Assembly: GCF_000516555.1 (NCBI RefSeq)
Contig: NZ_AZSJ01000003.1
Span: 1,917,302 to 1,981,301 of the forward strand
DNA length: 64,000 bases
Source: Afipia sp. P52-10
GTDB taxonomy: Bacteria > Pseudomonadota > Alphaproteobacteria > Rhizobiales > Xanthobacteraceae
Reading direction: 5' to 3'
Both the position numbers and the translations under genes were made by a program. A model generated the notes under the pieces. That model saw only the letters and a list, made by a program, of their open reading frames with translations. It had not been told where the DNA came from and made no database searches. Numbering within the stretch: position 1 is the stretch's first letter; each line of letters begins with the position of its first letter. This document shows positions 49,187-56,773 of this stretch, in pieces.

Positions 49187-50401
49187 ATGACAGAGTCCAA
49201 GGCGGCTGATCAGACGACGGCAGCTCTCGAAAGCTTCCGCCGGGAAACGCGGGACTGGCTAGAGAAGAATTGTCCGCCGGAGATGCGCCGGCCGATGCTG
49301 GTCGAGAGCGACACGTTCTGGGGCGGTCGCAACAAGACCTATCAATCGGAAGCGCAGCGCGTCTGGTTCGAGCGCATGCGCGACAAGAAGTGGATCGTGC
49401 CGCACTGGCCGGCCGAATACGGCGGCGGCGGTCTGGATCCGGCGCGCGCCAAGATCGTGCGCGAGGAGATGGCGGCGATCAATGCGCGCCCGCCGCTGCG
49501 GTCGTTTGGCATCATGATGCTCGGACCGGCGCTGCTGAAATTCGGCACCGAGGAGCAGAAGCGCGAGCACATTCCGAAGATCCTCTCCGGCGACATCCGC
49601 TGGTGCCAGGGCTATTCCGAACCGAATTCCGGCTCCGATCTCGCTTCGTTGCAGACCCGCGCCGACCTCGATGGCGACCACTATGTGGTCAACGGCCAGA
49701 AGATCTGGACCTCCTACGCCAATAAGGCTGACTGGATCTTCTGCCTGACACGAACCGATTTCTCGGCGAAGAAGCACGAAGGCATCTCGTTCCTGCTGTT
49801 CGACATGACGTCGCCGGGCGTGACCACCAAGCCGATCCTGCTGATCTCGGGTTATTCGCCGTTCTGCGAAACCTTCTTCGACAACGTTCGCGTGCCGAAG
49901 AAGAACGTGCTCGGCACCGTCAACAAGGGGTGGGATGTTGCAAAATACGTGCTGCAGTTCGAGCGCGACTCGATCAGCGGCATCGGCGATCGCGGCGCCA
50001 AGCGGGCGATGAGCGAGATCGCGCTGAACTCGGTGGGAGCGGACGAGAACGGCCGGCTTGCCGATCCGCTGCTGCGCAGTCAGCTGGCGAATTTCGAGGT
50101 CGATGAGGTGGCGTTCCAGTTCGCGTCCGAGCGCGCGTCCGACCAGGTGAAGACCGGGCAGGCGCATCCGGCATTTTCATCGGCGATGAAATATTACGGC
50201 TCGGAGCTGAACAAGCGCCGGCACGAACTCTTCATGTCGATGGGCGGCAGCGATGCGCTCGAGTGGGAGAGCGAGCGCTCGCAGAGCGGCATGACGGCGC
50301 GCACCTGGCTGCGTACCAAGGCCAACTCCATCGAAGGCGGCACCAGCGAAGTGATGCTCGGCATCGTCGCCAAGCGCATCCTCAACCTGCCGGGCGCGTG
50401 A
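49187..50401 (+). CDS. acyl-CoA dehydrogenase, first subunit of a pair
   Basis: A 404-residue flavoprotein with the three-domain acyl-CoA dehydrogenase fold. CQGYSEPNSGSDLASLQTRA (about residues 141-160) and VNGQKIWTSYANKADWIFCL are FAD-binding and substrate-pocket landmarks; the C-terminus has SIEGGTSEVMLGIVAKRILN. This GGTSE type is common in dehydrogenases acting on branched or cyclic acyl-CoA, often as alpha2beta2 heteromers with a degenerate partner. The partner is encoded 64 bases downstream. It is divergent from the CMD gene across about 220 bases. Confidence 0.93.
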   Translation: MTESKAADQTTAALESFRRETRDWLEKNCPPEMRRPMLVESDTFWGGRNKTYQSEAQRVWFERMRDKKWIVPHWPAEYGGGGLDPARAKIVREEMAAINARPPLRSFGIMMLGPALLKFGTEEQKREHIPKILSGDIRWCQGYSEPNSGSDLASLQTRADLDGDHYVVNGQKIWTSYANKADWIFCLTRTDFSAKKHEGISFLLFDMTSPGVTTKPILLISGYSPFCETFFDNVRVPKKNVLGTVNKGWDVAKYVLQFERDSISGIGDRGAKRAMSEIALNSVGADENGRLADPLLRSQLANFEVDEVAFQFASERASDQVKTGQAHPAFSSAMKYYGSELNKRRHELFMSMGGSDALEWESERSQSGMTARTWLRTKANSIEGGTSEVMLGIVAKRILNLPGA

Positions 50402-50465
50402 GCCTCGGCTCTCGCGTCGCGTCGTTTCCCGTCAGCAGTAGCTCAAGAAAGCAGCCGGTTCCGCC

Positions 50466-51605
50466 ATGGCCCTCGTCCTGAATGAAGAACAAACCCTCCT
50501 GCGCGACAGCGCCCGCAGCCTGATCACCGACAAAGCACCGGTGTCGCATTTCCGTGCGTTGCGCGACAACAAGGACAAGGATGGCTTTTCGCGCGACCTC
50601 TGGAAGACCTTCGCCGAGATGGGATTCACCGGCCTGCTGGTGCCGGAAGAGTTCGGCGGCTCGGGGCTTGGCTGCGTCGAGGCCGGCATCGTTGCCGAGG
50701 AGATCGGCCACACGCTGTTGCCGTCGCCATTCCTCGCCTCGTCGGTGTTGACGGCGTCGACGCTGGTCCGCGGTGGAAGCAAGGCGCAGAAATCCGAATA
50801 TCTGCCGAAGGTCGCCGATGGTTCGGTTCTCGGCGCGCTGGCGATCGATGAAGGAGCCAAGCATCGTCCTCACACCATCACCGTAAGGGCGACGCGTTCC
50901 GGCAACGGCTTCAAGCTGAAAGGGGCGAAGACGTTCGTGGTGGATGGTCACGTCGCCGACCTTCTCGTCGTCGCCGCGCGCACGGCGGGGGCCGACGACG
51001 ATGCCAAAGGCATCACCCTGTTCCTGGTCGATCCGAAGACCAAGGGCATCGAGATCGAGCGGACGATCATGGTCGATTCGCACAATGCGGCCCGAATCAC
51101 CTTCAACGATGCGGACGTGACCGCCGACAGCGTGCTCGGTGAGCTCGATCAGGGCGCGGCTCTGCTCGATGGCGTGCTGAATGTTGGTCGTGCGGTGGTC
51201 GCCTCTGAGATGCTCGGCGCGGGTGACGAAGTGTTCGGCCGCACCGCGCAGTATCTGAAGGAGCGCAAGCAGTTCGGCAAGTTCATCGGCGAGTTCCAGG
51301 CGCTGCAGCATCGGATTTCCCATCTCTATGTGGAGTTGGAGATCACCCGGGCGGCCGTGTTGAAGGCGTTGCAGATGCTGGATGAGGATTTCGACAAGGC
51401 GGCGCTGATCGTCGCGGTGGCGAAGGCGCGCGCAGGGACCATCGGCACGCTGGCGGTGCAGGAGGGGCTGCAGATGCACGGCGGCATCGGCATGACCGAT
51501 CAGTTCGACATCGGCCTGTTCATGAAGCGCATGCGCGTCTGCCAGGAGCTGTTCGGCGACTCGAACTACCAGGCCAATCGACTTGCGGAGCTGCGCGCCT
51601 ACTGA
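50466..51605 (+). CDS. acyl-CoA dehydrogenase, second subunit of a pair
   Basis: A 379-residue acyl-CoA dehydrogenase homologue. The N-terminal helical domain has MGFTGLLVPEEFGGSGLGCV (about residues 52-72), and the C-terminal domain has ERKQFGKFIGEFQALQHRIS and GLQMHGGIGMTDQFDIGLFM. It lacks the GGTSE segment of its partner at the equivalent C-terminal site, so it probably supplies structural or FAD-binding surfaces in a heteromer. The substrate of the pair is unknown. ATG 50466, with no clear terminator between the two genes. Confidence 0.92.
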   Translation: MALVLNEEQTLLRDSARSLITDKAPVSHFRALRDNKDKDGFSRDLWKTFAEMGFTGLLVPEEFGGSGLGCVEAGIVAEEIGHTLLPSPFLASSVLTASTLVRGGSKAQKSEYLPKVADGSVLGALAIDEGAKHRPHTITVRATRSGNGFKLKGAKTFVVDGHVADLLVVAARTAGADDDAKGITLFLVDPKTKGIEIERTIMVDSHNAARITFNDADVTADSVLGELDQGAALLDGVLNVGRAVVASEMLGAGDEVFGRTAQYLKERKQFGKFIGEFQALQHRISHLYVELEITRAAVLKALQMLDEDFDKAALIVAVAKARAGTIGTLAVQEGLQMHGGIGMTDQFDIGLFMKRMRVCQELFGDSNYQANRLAELRAY

Positions 51606-51796
51606 AAGCGCTGGGCGTAGCTGGATGCTTGTTCGATGGCGCCGTGCGAAGAGCGGCGTCGCGCCGCTCGCCCTCAGTCGAGCGATTTGCGTGAGCGGCC
51701 ATCCGAGCCTGCGGATGCGCCGACCTGTTTCCGCGGATGCCGCAGGCTTGGCGGCATCGCGGGCCGGGAGCCTTTCGACAGAGGCCTTGAACGTCG

Positions 51797-52324
51797 TCAG
51801 TCAGCTGAAGGAGCGGGCTCGCGCAGCAGGTCGTCGAGATTAAGCCTGCGGGTGAACATCGCGATCTCCCCTTGCGCGTTGAGTGGCCAGCTCTCGCGCG
51901 GCCGGTCCCAATAGAGTTCGACGCCGTTCTGATCCGGATCGCGCAGGTAAAGCGCCTCACTGACGCCGTGGTCGCTGGCGCCGTCCAAGGGAATGTCGGC
52001 AGCGATCAGGCGCCGCAAAGCGTCGGCCAGATCGGCGCGTGTCGGATAGAGGATGGCGGTGTGAAACAGCCCGGTGGTGCCAGGCGCTGGCGGTTGGCCG
52101 CCCTTGCTCTGCCAGGTGTTCAGGCCGATATGATGATGATAGCCGCCGGCGGAGATGAACGCGGCTTCCGTCCCCATCTTCTGCATCAGCGAGAATCCGA
52201 GCACGCCGCAATAGAAATCCAAGGCGCGATCGAGATCGGACACCTTCAGGTGCACATGGCCGATCCGTACGCCGGAGGCGACCGGATGAGCATTGCTTTC
52301 GCGGGGTTGAAGCGGTTTGAGCAT
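51797..52324 (-). CDS. VOC family protein (glyoxalase/extradiol dioxygenase-like)
   Basis: A 175-residue vicinal-oxygen-chelate protein with two beta-alpha-beta modules. Candidate metal ligands are His in RIGHVHLKVSDLDRALDFY, His in TTGLFHTAILYP and Glu in GVELYWDRP, as in glyoxalase I and type I extradiol dioxygenases. YHHHIGLNTW in the middle fits catechol 2,3-dioxygenase-like members. ATG 52324 begins MLKPLQPRES; the longer frame upstream is Arg-rich and unlikely. It follows the carboxylesterase gene in the same direction, so an ester or aromatic catabolic role is plausible. The 190-base gap to the dehydrogenase pair (51606-51796) has no gene. Confidence 0.87.
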   Translation of the reverse strand: MLKPLQPRESNAHPVASGVRIGHVHLKVSDLDRALDFYCGVLGFSLMQKMGTEAAFISAGGYHHHIGLNTWQSKGGQPPAPGTTGLFHTAILYPTRADLADALRRLIAADIPLDGASDHGVSEALYLRDPDQNGVELYWDRPRESWPLNAQGEIAMFTRRLNLDDLLREPAPSAD

Positions 52325-52421
52325 GACGGGCCTGCGCGGTTGCCAGAGAAACATCATCTGGGCCTTCGCAGGTGCGGATTCAATCGGCTCCCGCCACCGT
52401 GATCGCCTCGAAATGTGGCGC

Positions 52422-53993
52422 CTATCGGTAGAGAGCCGCCGAAAGCTTCCGTTCGGCACTGCGCGGGTCGGATACGGCCCGGCAGGTGCGGTCGAGCAGC
52501 ATCGTCTCGCGTTTGCCGAGTGTATAGGTCGGCCAGTGTGGTAGGCTGCCGCCATTTGGATTGCCGGTCCGCGCGAAATTGACCCAATAGGCCATGAGCT
52601 GCTTCGACACCTCGTACCGATCGGGTGCGTTGCCGACGATTTCCGGCGTGCGATCGGTATTGCCGAACACGAACGGAATCTCGAGCGTGTGCGATGCGCC
52701 AAGAATGCCATCGAAGGCCGGCGACTTCCATGTGAACAGGTAACTGTAGAGCGGCGCGCCCGCCTGCTTCGCCCTGCATTCCGTCGCGTGGATCGTGCCC
52801 ATCCGGAACTGAATATCGCTGCGGATATGGGTGAAGACGTCGATCGGCCGCGCTGCAGGGTCGGCCGCCTCATAGGCCGCGAACAGCTGCTCGGCAGCGT
52901 CCGCATCGAGGCCCGCCGCCTTGCGGGTCTCGGCAACGAGCTGGTCGCGCGACAGCGTGAACAGCCGCATGTCGGTGGTCATCATGAACGTGGCCTCCGC
53001 TTCGCATGTTCCCATCAGCAAGGGAATATGCGCGGAGACCTCGGGCGCCGTCTCGTGGAACGGGCGCTCGAACAATGAGAGATTGTCGGTGGCCGGGCGG
53101 AAATAATCGTTGCCGTTCTCGCTTGCGGTGACCGCGCTCATCACCGCCAGCAGCTTTTCCATCGGCGTGTCGGCGAGCCGATGAAGGGTGGCCTTGTCGA
53201 TGTCGAGCGCTTTCAGCACCTTCGCGGCAGCCCGTTCGGGGCCGGTCGGATCGGCGGCGCGGAAGCCCGCGCTCTGAATGACGGCCTTATGAAACAACCC
53301 TTTCGCTTTCGGCATCACCATCAGATAGGCGACTTTCGCGCCGCCGCCGGATTCGCCGAAGATCGTCACGTTGCCGGGATCGCCGCCGAAGCTCTCGATG
53401 TTGTCGCGAACCCACTCGAGGGCCGCGATCAGGTCGAGCAGGCCGTTGTTCGCCGCATCGGCAAACTGATCGCCATAAGGCAGCAGAAACAGATGACCGA
53501 AGATGTTCAGGCGATGATTGACGGTGACGACGACCACATCGCCGCCGAGAGCCAGGTTGGTGCCATCGAATCCGCGCGCGGTGCCGGCGCCGTTGGCGAA
53601 TCCGCCGCCGTGCAGCCAGACCATGACCGGTCGTTTGGCCGCGTCGTCAACGGATGGGGTAAACACGTTCAGCGAGAGACAGTCTTCGCTGATCGGCTCC
53701 TCGGACCAGTACCATTTGTAAGCAGGATGGATCGGCGGCGGCGTGCCGGGGTAGTTGCCGGGCATCTGATTGTGATGTTGCGGTGCCGATGGACCGTAGC
53801 TGATCGCGTCGCGAATGCCTGTCCAGGCGGCAACGGGTTGTGGTGGCAGAAAACGGGCGCTGCCGTCGGTGGCCGCGCCATAACGGATACCCTTGAACTG
53901 GTGGATCGCGCCTTGTCGTAGACCACGCAGGCGCCCGACGGTGGTTTCGACCACTGTGCCTTCTGTGGTGTCGAGCGCTTCTGCCGAACTCAT
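52422..53993 (-). CDS. carboxylesterase/lipase family protein (type B)
   Basis: A 523-residue alpha/beta-hydrolase of the type B carboxylesterase family. SEDCLSLNVFTPS (residue about 102) and VMVWLHGGGFANGAGT hold the oxyanion hole. The nucleophile elbow is GESGGGAKVAY (Ser near residue 220; GESAGA is usual). The acid is Glu in GTCEAEATFM and the base is His in GASHTLEIPFVFGN. There is no signal peptide. ATG 53993. It hydrolyses carboxylic esters; the substrate is unknown. The VOC gene lies 97 bases downstream in the same direction. Confidence 0.92.
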   Translation of the reverse strand: MSSAEALDTTEGTVVETTVGRLRGLRQGAIHQFKGIRYGAATDGSARFLPPQPVAAWTGIRDAISYGPSAPQHHNQMPGNYPGTPPPIHPAYKWYWSEEPISEDCLSLNVFTPSVDDAAKRPVMVWLHGGGFANGAGTARGFDGTNLALGGDVVVVTVNHRLNIFGHLFLLPYGDQFADAANNGLLDLIAALEWVRDNIESFGGDPGNVTIFGESGGGAKVAYLMVMPKAKGLFHKAVIQSAGFRAADPTGPERAAAKVLKALDIDKATLHRLADTPMEKLLAVMSAVTASENGNDYFRPATDNLSLFERPFHETAPEVSAHIPLLMGTCEAEATFMMTTDMRLFTLSRDQLVAETRKAAGLDADAAEQLFAAYEAADPAARPIDVFTHIRSDIQFRMGTIHATECRAKQAGAPLYSYLFTWKSPAFDGILGASHTLEIPFVFGNTDRTPEIVGNAPDRYEVSKQLMAYWVNFARTGNPNGGSLPHWPTYTLGKRETMLLDRTCRAVSDPRSAERKLSAALYR

Positions 53994-54348
53994 GTCGTCT
54001 CTCCAGCCGGATCTTATGCTGTCCGTGCGGACGGCTGTACCGCTTTGACCGTATTAGTCACAACGCCGCATGAAGTCGCAAGCCTCAGCGCCGTGTGATC
54101 TGGTGTGCACAGGATGCCTTGTCGGAATTCTGCAAAGCGTTCTGGGAGACGGAGTTGCAGGCCGGAGCCGTTCGCCGCGACGGTTGCAGGACGCCATGAC
54201 CAATCGTCACGACATGTTCGGACAAAAAGAGTCGGGTCGTCCAGATGTCACGCGTCGGCGCAGACCATTTGCGCGATGTGAGAAGGTTTTCCCCCGCGGC
54301 ATCCGAGAGATCGTCCGCCGCGAGGCGGGTCTTGTTGATCGCCGGGCG
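53994..54348. other. gene-free stretch
   Basis: 355 bases between the carboxylesterase start and the 3' end of the MXKDX gene, both on the minus strand. It should contain the esterase promoter; I see no gene or strong palindrome. Confidence 0.5.
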
Positions 54349-54573
54349 TTATTTCGCCATCGTATCCTTCGCTTTTGTATCCTTGCTCATGCTTTTCGTT
54401 TCCATGCTATTCTTGCGCATCGGATCCGCGGACATGCTGTCCTTGGACATCGCGCCCTTCGACATGGCGTCCTTTGTCGTCCCCTCCTTGGCCATGCCTT
54501 GGGCGAAAGCTGCCGGTGTGCCCGACACTAGTGAGTAAGCGGCAATCAACACGAAGACCGAGCGTTTGATCAT
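54349..54573 (-). CDS. pentapeptide MXKDX repeat protein, secreted
   Basis: A 74-residue protein: signal peptide (residues 1-23, AFA/QGM) followed by about nine 5-residue units of the form M-x-K-D-x (DAMSKGAMSKDSMSADPMRK, and so on to DTMAK). This matches the small periplasmic MXKDX pentapeptide family found in Bradyrhizobium-like and Burkholderia-like genomes. The function is unknown; a metal- or anion-binding role is only a guess from the Met/Lys/Asp content. ATG 54573 has GAGGGA about eight bases upstream. The repeat region shows 15-base periodicity at DNA level, so its length may vary between strains. Confidence 0.88.
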   Translation of the reverse strand: MIKRSVFVLIAAYSLVSGTPAAFAQGMAKEGTTKDAMSKGAMSKDSMSADPMRKNSMETKSMSKDTKAKDTMAK

Positions 54574-54714
54574 ACGGAATTCCCTCGTGGGTTCGAATGG
54601 CAGCGACGTGCTGTCCGCCGAAGGTTCGCCCGCAGGGGCCTGTTTGTTACTCGGTATCGCTGCTCGGTGTTGTTGCTTGGCGTTGGCGCGTCGAAATGGA
54701 CGGGGACAAAGGAC

Positions 54715-54746
54715 GATGGCCCGGACGGGGGCATCCGTCCGGGCCA
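54715..54746. terminator. strong hairpin in an intergenic gap
   Basis: ATGGCCCGGACGG (54715-54727) pairs with CCGTCCGGGCCAT (54733-54745), a 13-bp perfect stem with a five-base loop. It sits between the small secreted gene at 54.9 kb and the MXKDX gene, both minus-strand. A terminator for the former is likely but there is no T-run. Confidence 0.6.
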
Positions 54747-54863
54747 TTTGGCGGCTTGAGTCAGAGCTTGGGGTCGTCAACGTGCAGGCGGGGGAACCTG
54801 TAGGGCAGAGGACTTGTACGGTAGAAGATCGGGGCAGAACGCGGAAATCGAAAGATCGTGAAG

Positions 54864-55052
54864 CTAGCGCGCGACGCTCTCGCTGAGGATGCAGACATCG
54901 GCGTTCGGTTTGGTGCTGCAGGAGACGATCTCCTGCCGCGTTTGCATCGCCGGATGTTGGCTTGCCTGAGGGGCATTCTGGCTGGCCAGCGCGGCGATCG
55001 TGCAGACAGCGCCGAGGGGCAGGATGAAGAGGCGGAGGCTTGGCTTCAGCAT
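54864..55052 (-). CDS. small secreted protein, hypothetical
   Basis: A 62-residue frame with a signal-like N-terminus (KPSLRLFILPLGAVCTIAAL), a Gln/Ala/Pro stretch and a C-terminal part with two Cys (VSCSTKPNADVCILSESVAR). ATG 55052 has only a weak purine-rich upstream sequence. The signal peptide and terminator-like hairpin downstream support coding; the family is not recognised. Confidence 0.45.
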   Translation of the reverse strand: MLKPSLRLFILPLGAVCTIAALASQNAPQASQHPAMQTRQEIVSCSTKPNADVCILSESVAR

Positions 55053-55185
55053 CGGTCTGTCTCTGTCGCGTCGTTATCGATGGCGTGACTCTATCGCCGG
55101 TCTGTTTCGCGATGATGTCGTCGTCTGCTTCAAAGGTTTCGTCGGCCGGTAAAACGGTTTCGTCGTAGCCGTCGGCGCCGGTGGA

Positions 55186-55800
55186 TCAGGCCGCCTGGCG
55201 CTCGAAGCCCGCTTGCTTGAGCAACTCCGCCAGATGCTTGCGGGCGTAGAACATGCGGGTCTTCACGGTGGCCTGCGGGATGCCGATGATCTTGCCGACC
55301 TCCTCGACCGACTTCTCGTGATAGTAGACGAGATCGATAATCTCGCGATGTGCGGGCGACAGCTTCGCGATGGCATTGCGCAGTGTCGCGCTGGTCTGGC
55401 TGCGGTCCATCGAGATTTCCGGCGTGTCGCCGCTGTCCGCGATCTGCTGCACCTCGTCCTGATCGAGATCTTCGTGGCGACGGTTGCGCAGCGCCGTCAG
55501 CGCCTTGAACCGGGCGATCGCCAGCATCCAGGTGGAGACCTGAGAGCGGCCCTCGAATTGGCCGGCGGTGCGCCACACATCGAGGAACACCTGGCTGACC
55601 AGGTCTTCGGCGACGGTCGCGTCGGAGACGATCCTGAGAATGAAACGGAAGACGCGAACGTTGTGGCGGGCATAAAGCACATGCATAGCCGCCCTTTCGC
55701 CGGCGGCAATGCTCTCCAACAGCATTTCGTCCGAGGTCGCCTGCGCAGCGATGATGCTCCGCGCGGCTGATCCGGTGCTGATTGCGAAGGTCGATTGCAT
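55186..55800 (-). CDS. ECF-type RNA polymerase sigma factor
   Basis: A 204-residue group 4 sigma factor. Region 2 (about residues 40-105) includes VAEDLVSQVFLDVWRTAGQF; region 4 (about 140-190) includes KLSPAHREIIDLVYYHEKSV and the helix-turn-helix VEEVGKIIGIPQATVKTRMF. There is no region 1 or 3 and no SnoaL-like C-terminal extension. ATG 55800 has AGGGAG upstream. No anti-sigma gene is adjacent, which is unusual; control may come through the two-component operon next door or the palindrome upstream. The regulon is unknown. Confidence 0.92.
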   Translation of the reverse strand: MQSTFAISTGSAARSIIAAQATSDEMLLESIAAGERAAMHVLYARHNVRVFRFILRIVSDATVAEDLVSQVFLDVWRTAGQFEGRSQVSTWMLAIARFKALTALRNRRHEDLDQDEVQQIADSGDTPEISMDRSQTSATLRNAIAKLSPAHREIIDLVYYHEKSVEEVGKIIGIPQATVKTRMFYARKHLAELLKQAGFERQAA

Positions 55801-55915
55801 AACCCGTACTCCCTGCCGGGCGCCCGTTCGGCGCGTCGTTGGCGGGAAGTGATAGGCAGGCCCGGTTTCAGGATGTCTGCGTGAAAAGCGGAAAATGGTT
55901 TCGTGGAACCAGGGA

Positions 55916-55948
55916 ATTGTTTCGCCGGCATCGGCGCGACGAAACAAT
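55916..55948. promoter_or_regulatory. inverted repeat between the sigma-factor and response-regulator genes
   Basis: ATTGTTTCG (55916-55924) and CGAAACAAT (55940-55948) are perfect 9-bp arms 15 bases apart. It lies about 115 bases upstream of the sigma-factor ATG and 60 bases past the response-regulator stop. It is a candidate operator or terminator; a shorter GGTT...AACC palindrome is adjacent (55897-55910). Confidence 0.5.
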
Positions 55949-56009
55949 CGGAGAAAAACGTCAATGCTTTCAAAGGGATTGCTTTAGAGGGCCAGCCTCC
56001 GGCGCGGCC

Positions 56010-56744
56010 CTAACCCTTGTCTCCGGCTGGCGAGAACACATATCCGCCGCCGCGGATCGTGCGTATGACGCTCGGGCGGCTCGGATCGGGCTCGATCTTA
56101 CGGCGAATCCGCATGATCCGCAGGTCGATGGCGCGATCGAAGGCTTCTGCGTCCCGTGCGTTGGCAAGTTCAAGCAGTCGCTCGCGCGACAGCACGCGCT
56201 TCGGATTGGCGGCAAAGACCTTAAGCAGGCCGTATTCGGAAGCGGTCAACGGGTGCTCGTTGCCATCGTCGTCGCGCAGCACCTGGGCTTCATCATCGAA
56301 CCATTTGGTGCCGAAGCGGACCGGGGCAGCCTTGGCCGGCGCAGCATCCTGCGGCACAGTGGCGAACTTCGCCGGGGTGCTCCGGCGCAGCACGGAGCGG
56401 ATGCGCGCCATCAGCTCGCGCAGTTCGCAAGGCTTGGCGAGATAATCATCGGCGCCGAGTTCGAGGCCGACGACGCGATCGATCGGGCTTGCCGTTGCGG
56501 TCAGCATAATCACCGGAACGTTGCTGCGGCTCTTCAGATCGCGCACGATCGACAGCCCGTCTTCCTCCGGCATGTTGAGATCGAGCACCACGAGGTCCGG
56601 CATGCCGCCTTCGATCTGCTGACGCAGGCTCTTGCCGCCGTCGCACAGCGTCACGGCGAAGCCGTGCATCTTCAGATAGTCACCGACCATCTCGCGGGCC
56701 GGGGCCTCGTCATCGACGACGATGATGTGCTGGCTCTGACTCAT
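56010..56744 (-). CDS. OmpR/PhoB-type response regulator
   Basis: A 244-residue two-domain regulator: receiver (residues 1-120) with Asp55 in LVVLDLNMPEEDG as phosphoacceptor, Asp11/Asp12 metal ligands, and Lys in DYLAKPCELRELMA; then a winged-helix DNA-binding domain (about 150-240) with VLSRERLLELANARDAEAFD and IDLRIMRIRRKIE and a RGGGYVF wing. It is the last gene of the operon that starts with the DctP-type binding protein, 29 bases after the receiver-kinase gene. It should be phosphorylated by one of the two kinases upstream. Confidence 0.94.
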   Translation of the reverse strand: MSQSQHIIVVDDEAPAREMVGDYLKMHGFAVTLCDGGKSLRQQIEGGMPDLVVLDLNMPEEDGLSIVRDLKSRSNVPVIMLTATASPIDRVVGLELGADDYLAKPCELRELMARIRSVLRRSTPAKFATVPQDAAPAKAAPVRFGTKWFDDEAQVLRDDDGNEHPLTASEYGLLKVFAANPKRVLSRERLLELANARDAEAFDRAIDLRIMRIRRKIEPDPSRPSVIRTIRGGGYVFSPAGDKG

Positions 56745-56773
56745 GCGTGGTGCGTCTTTTCAATCCGTCTTCG

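Noticed and set aside
55905-55930. EcfG-type promoter (GGAAC) near the sigma-factor gene
   Set aside because: GGAAC is present at 55905 on the plus strand but no matching -10 follows at the right distance, and it points away from the sigma gene.
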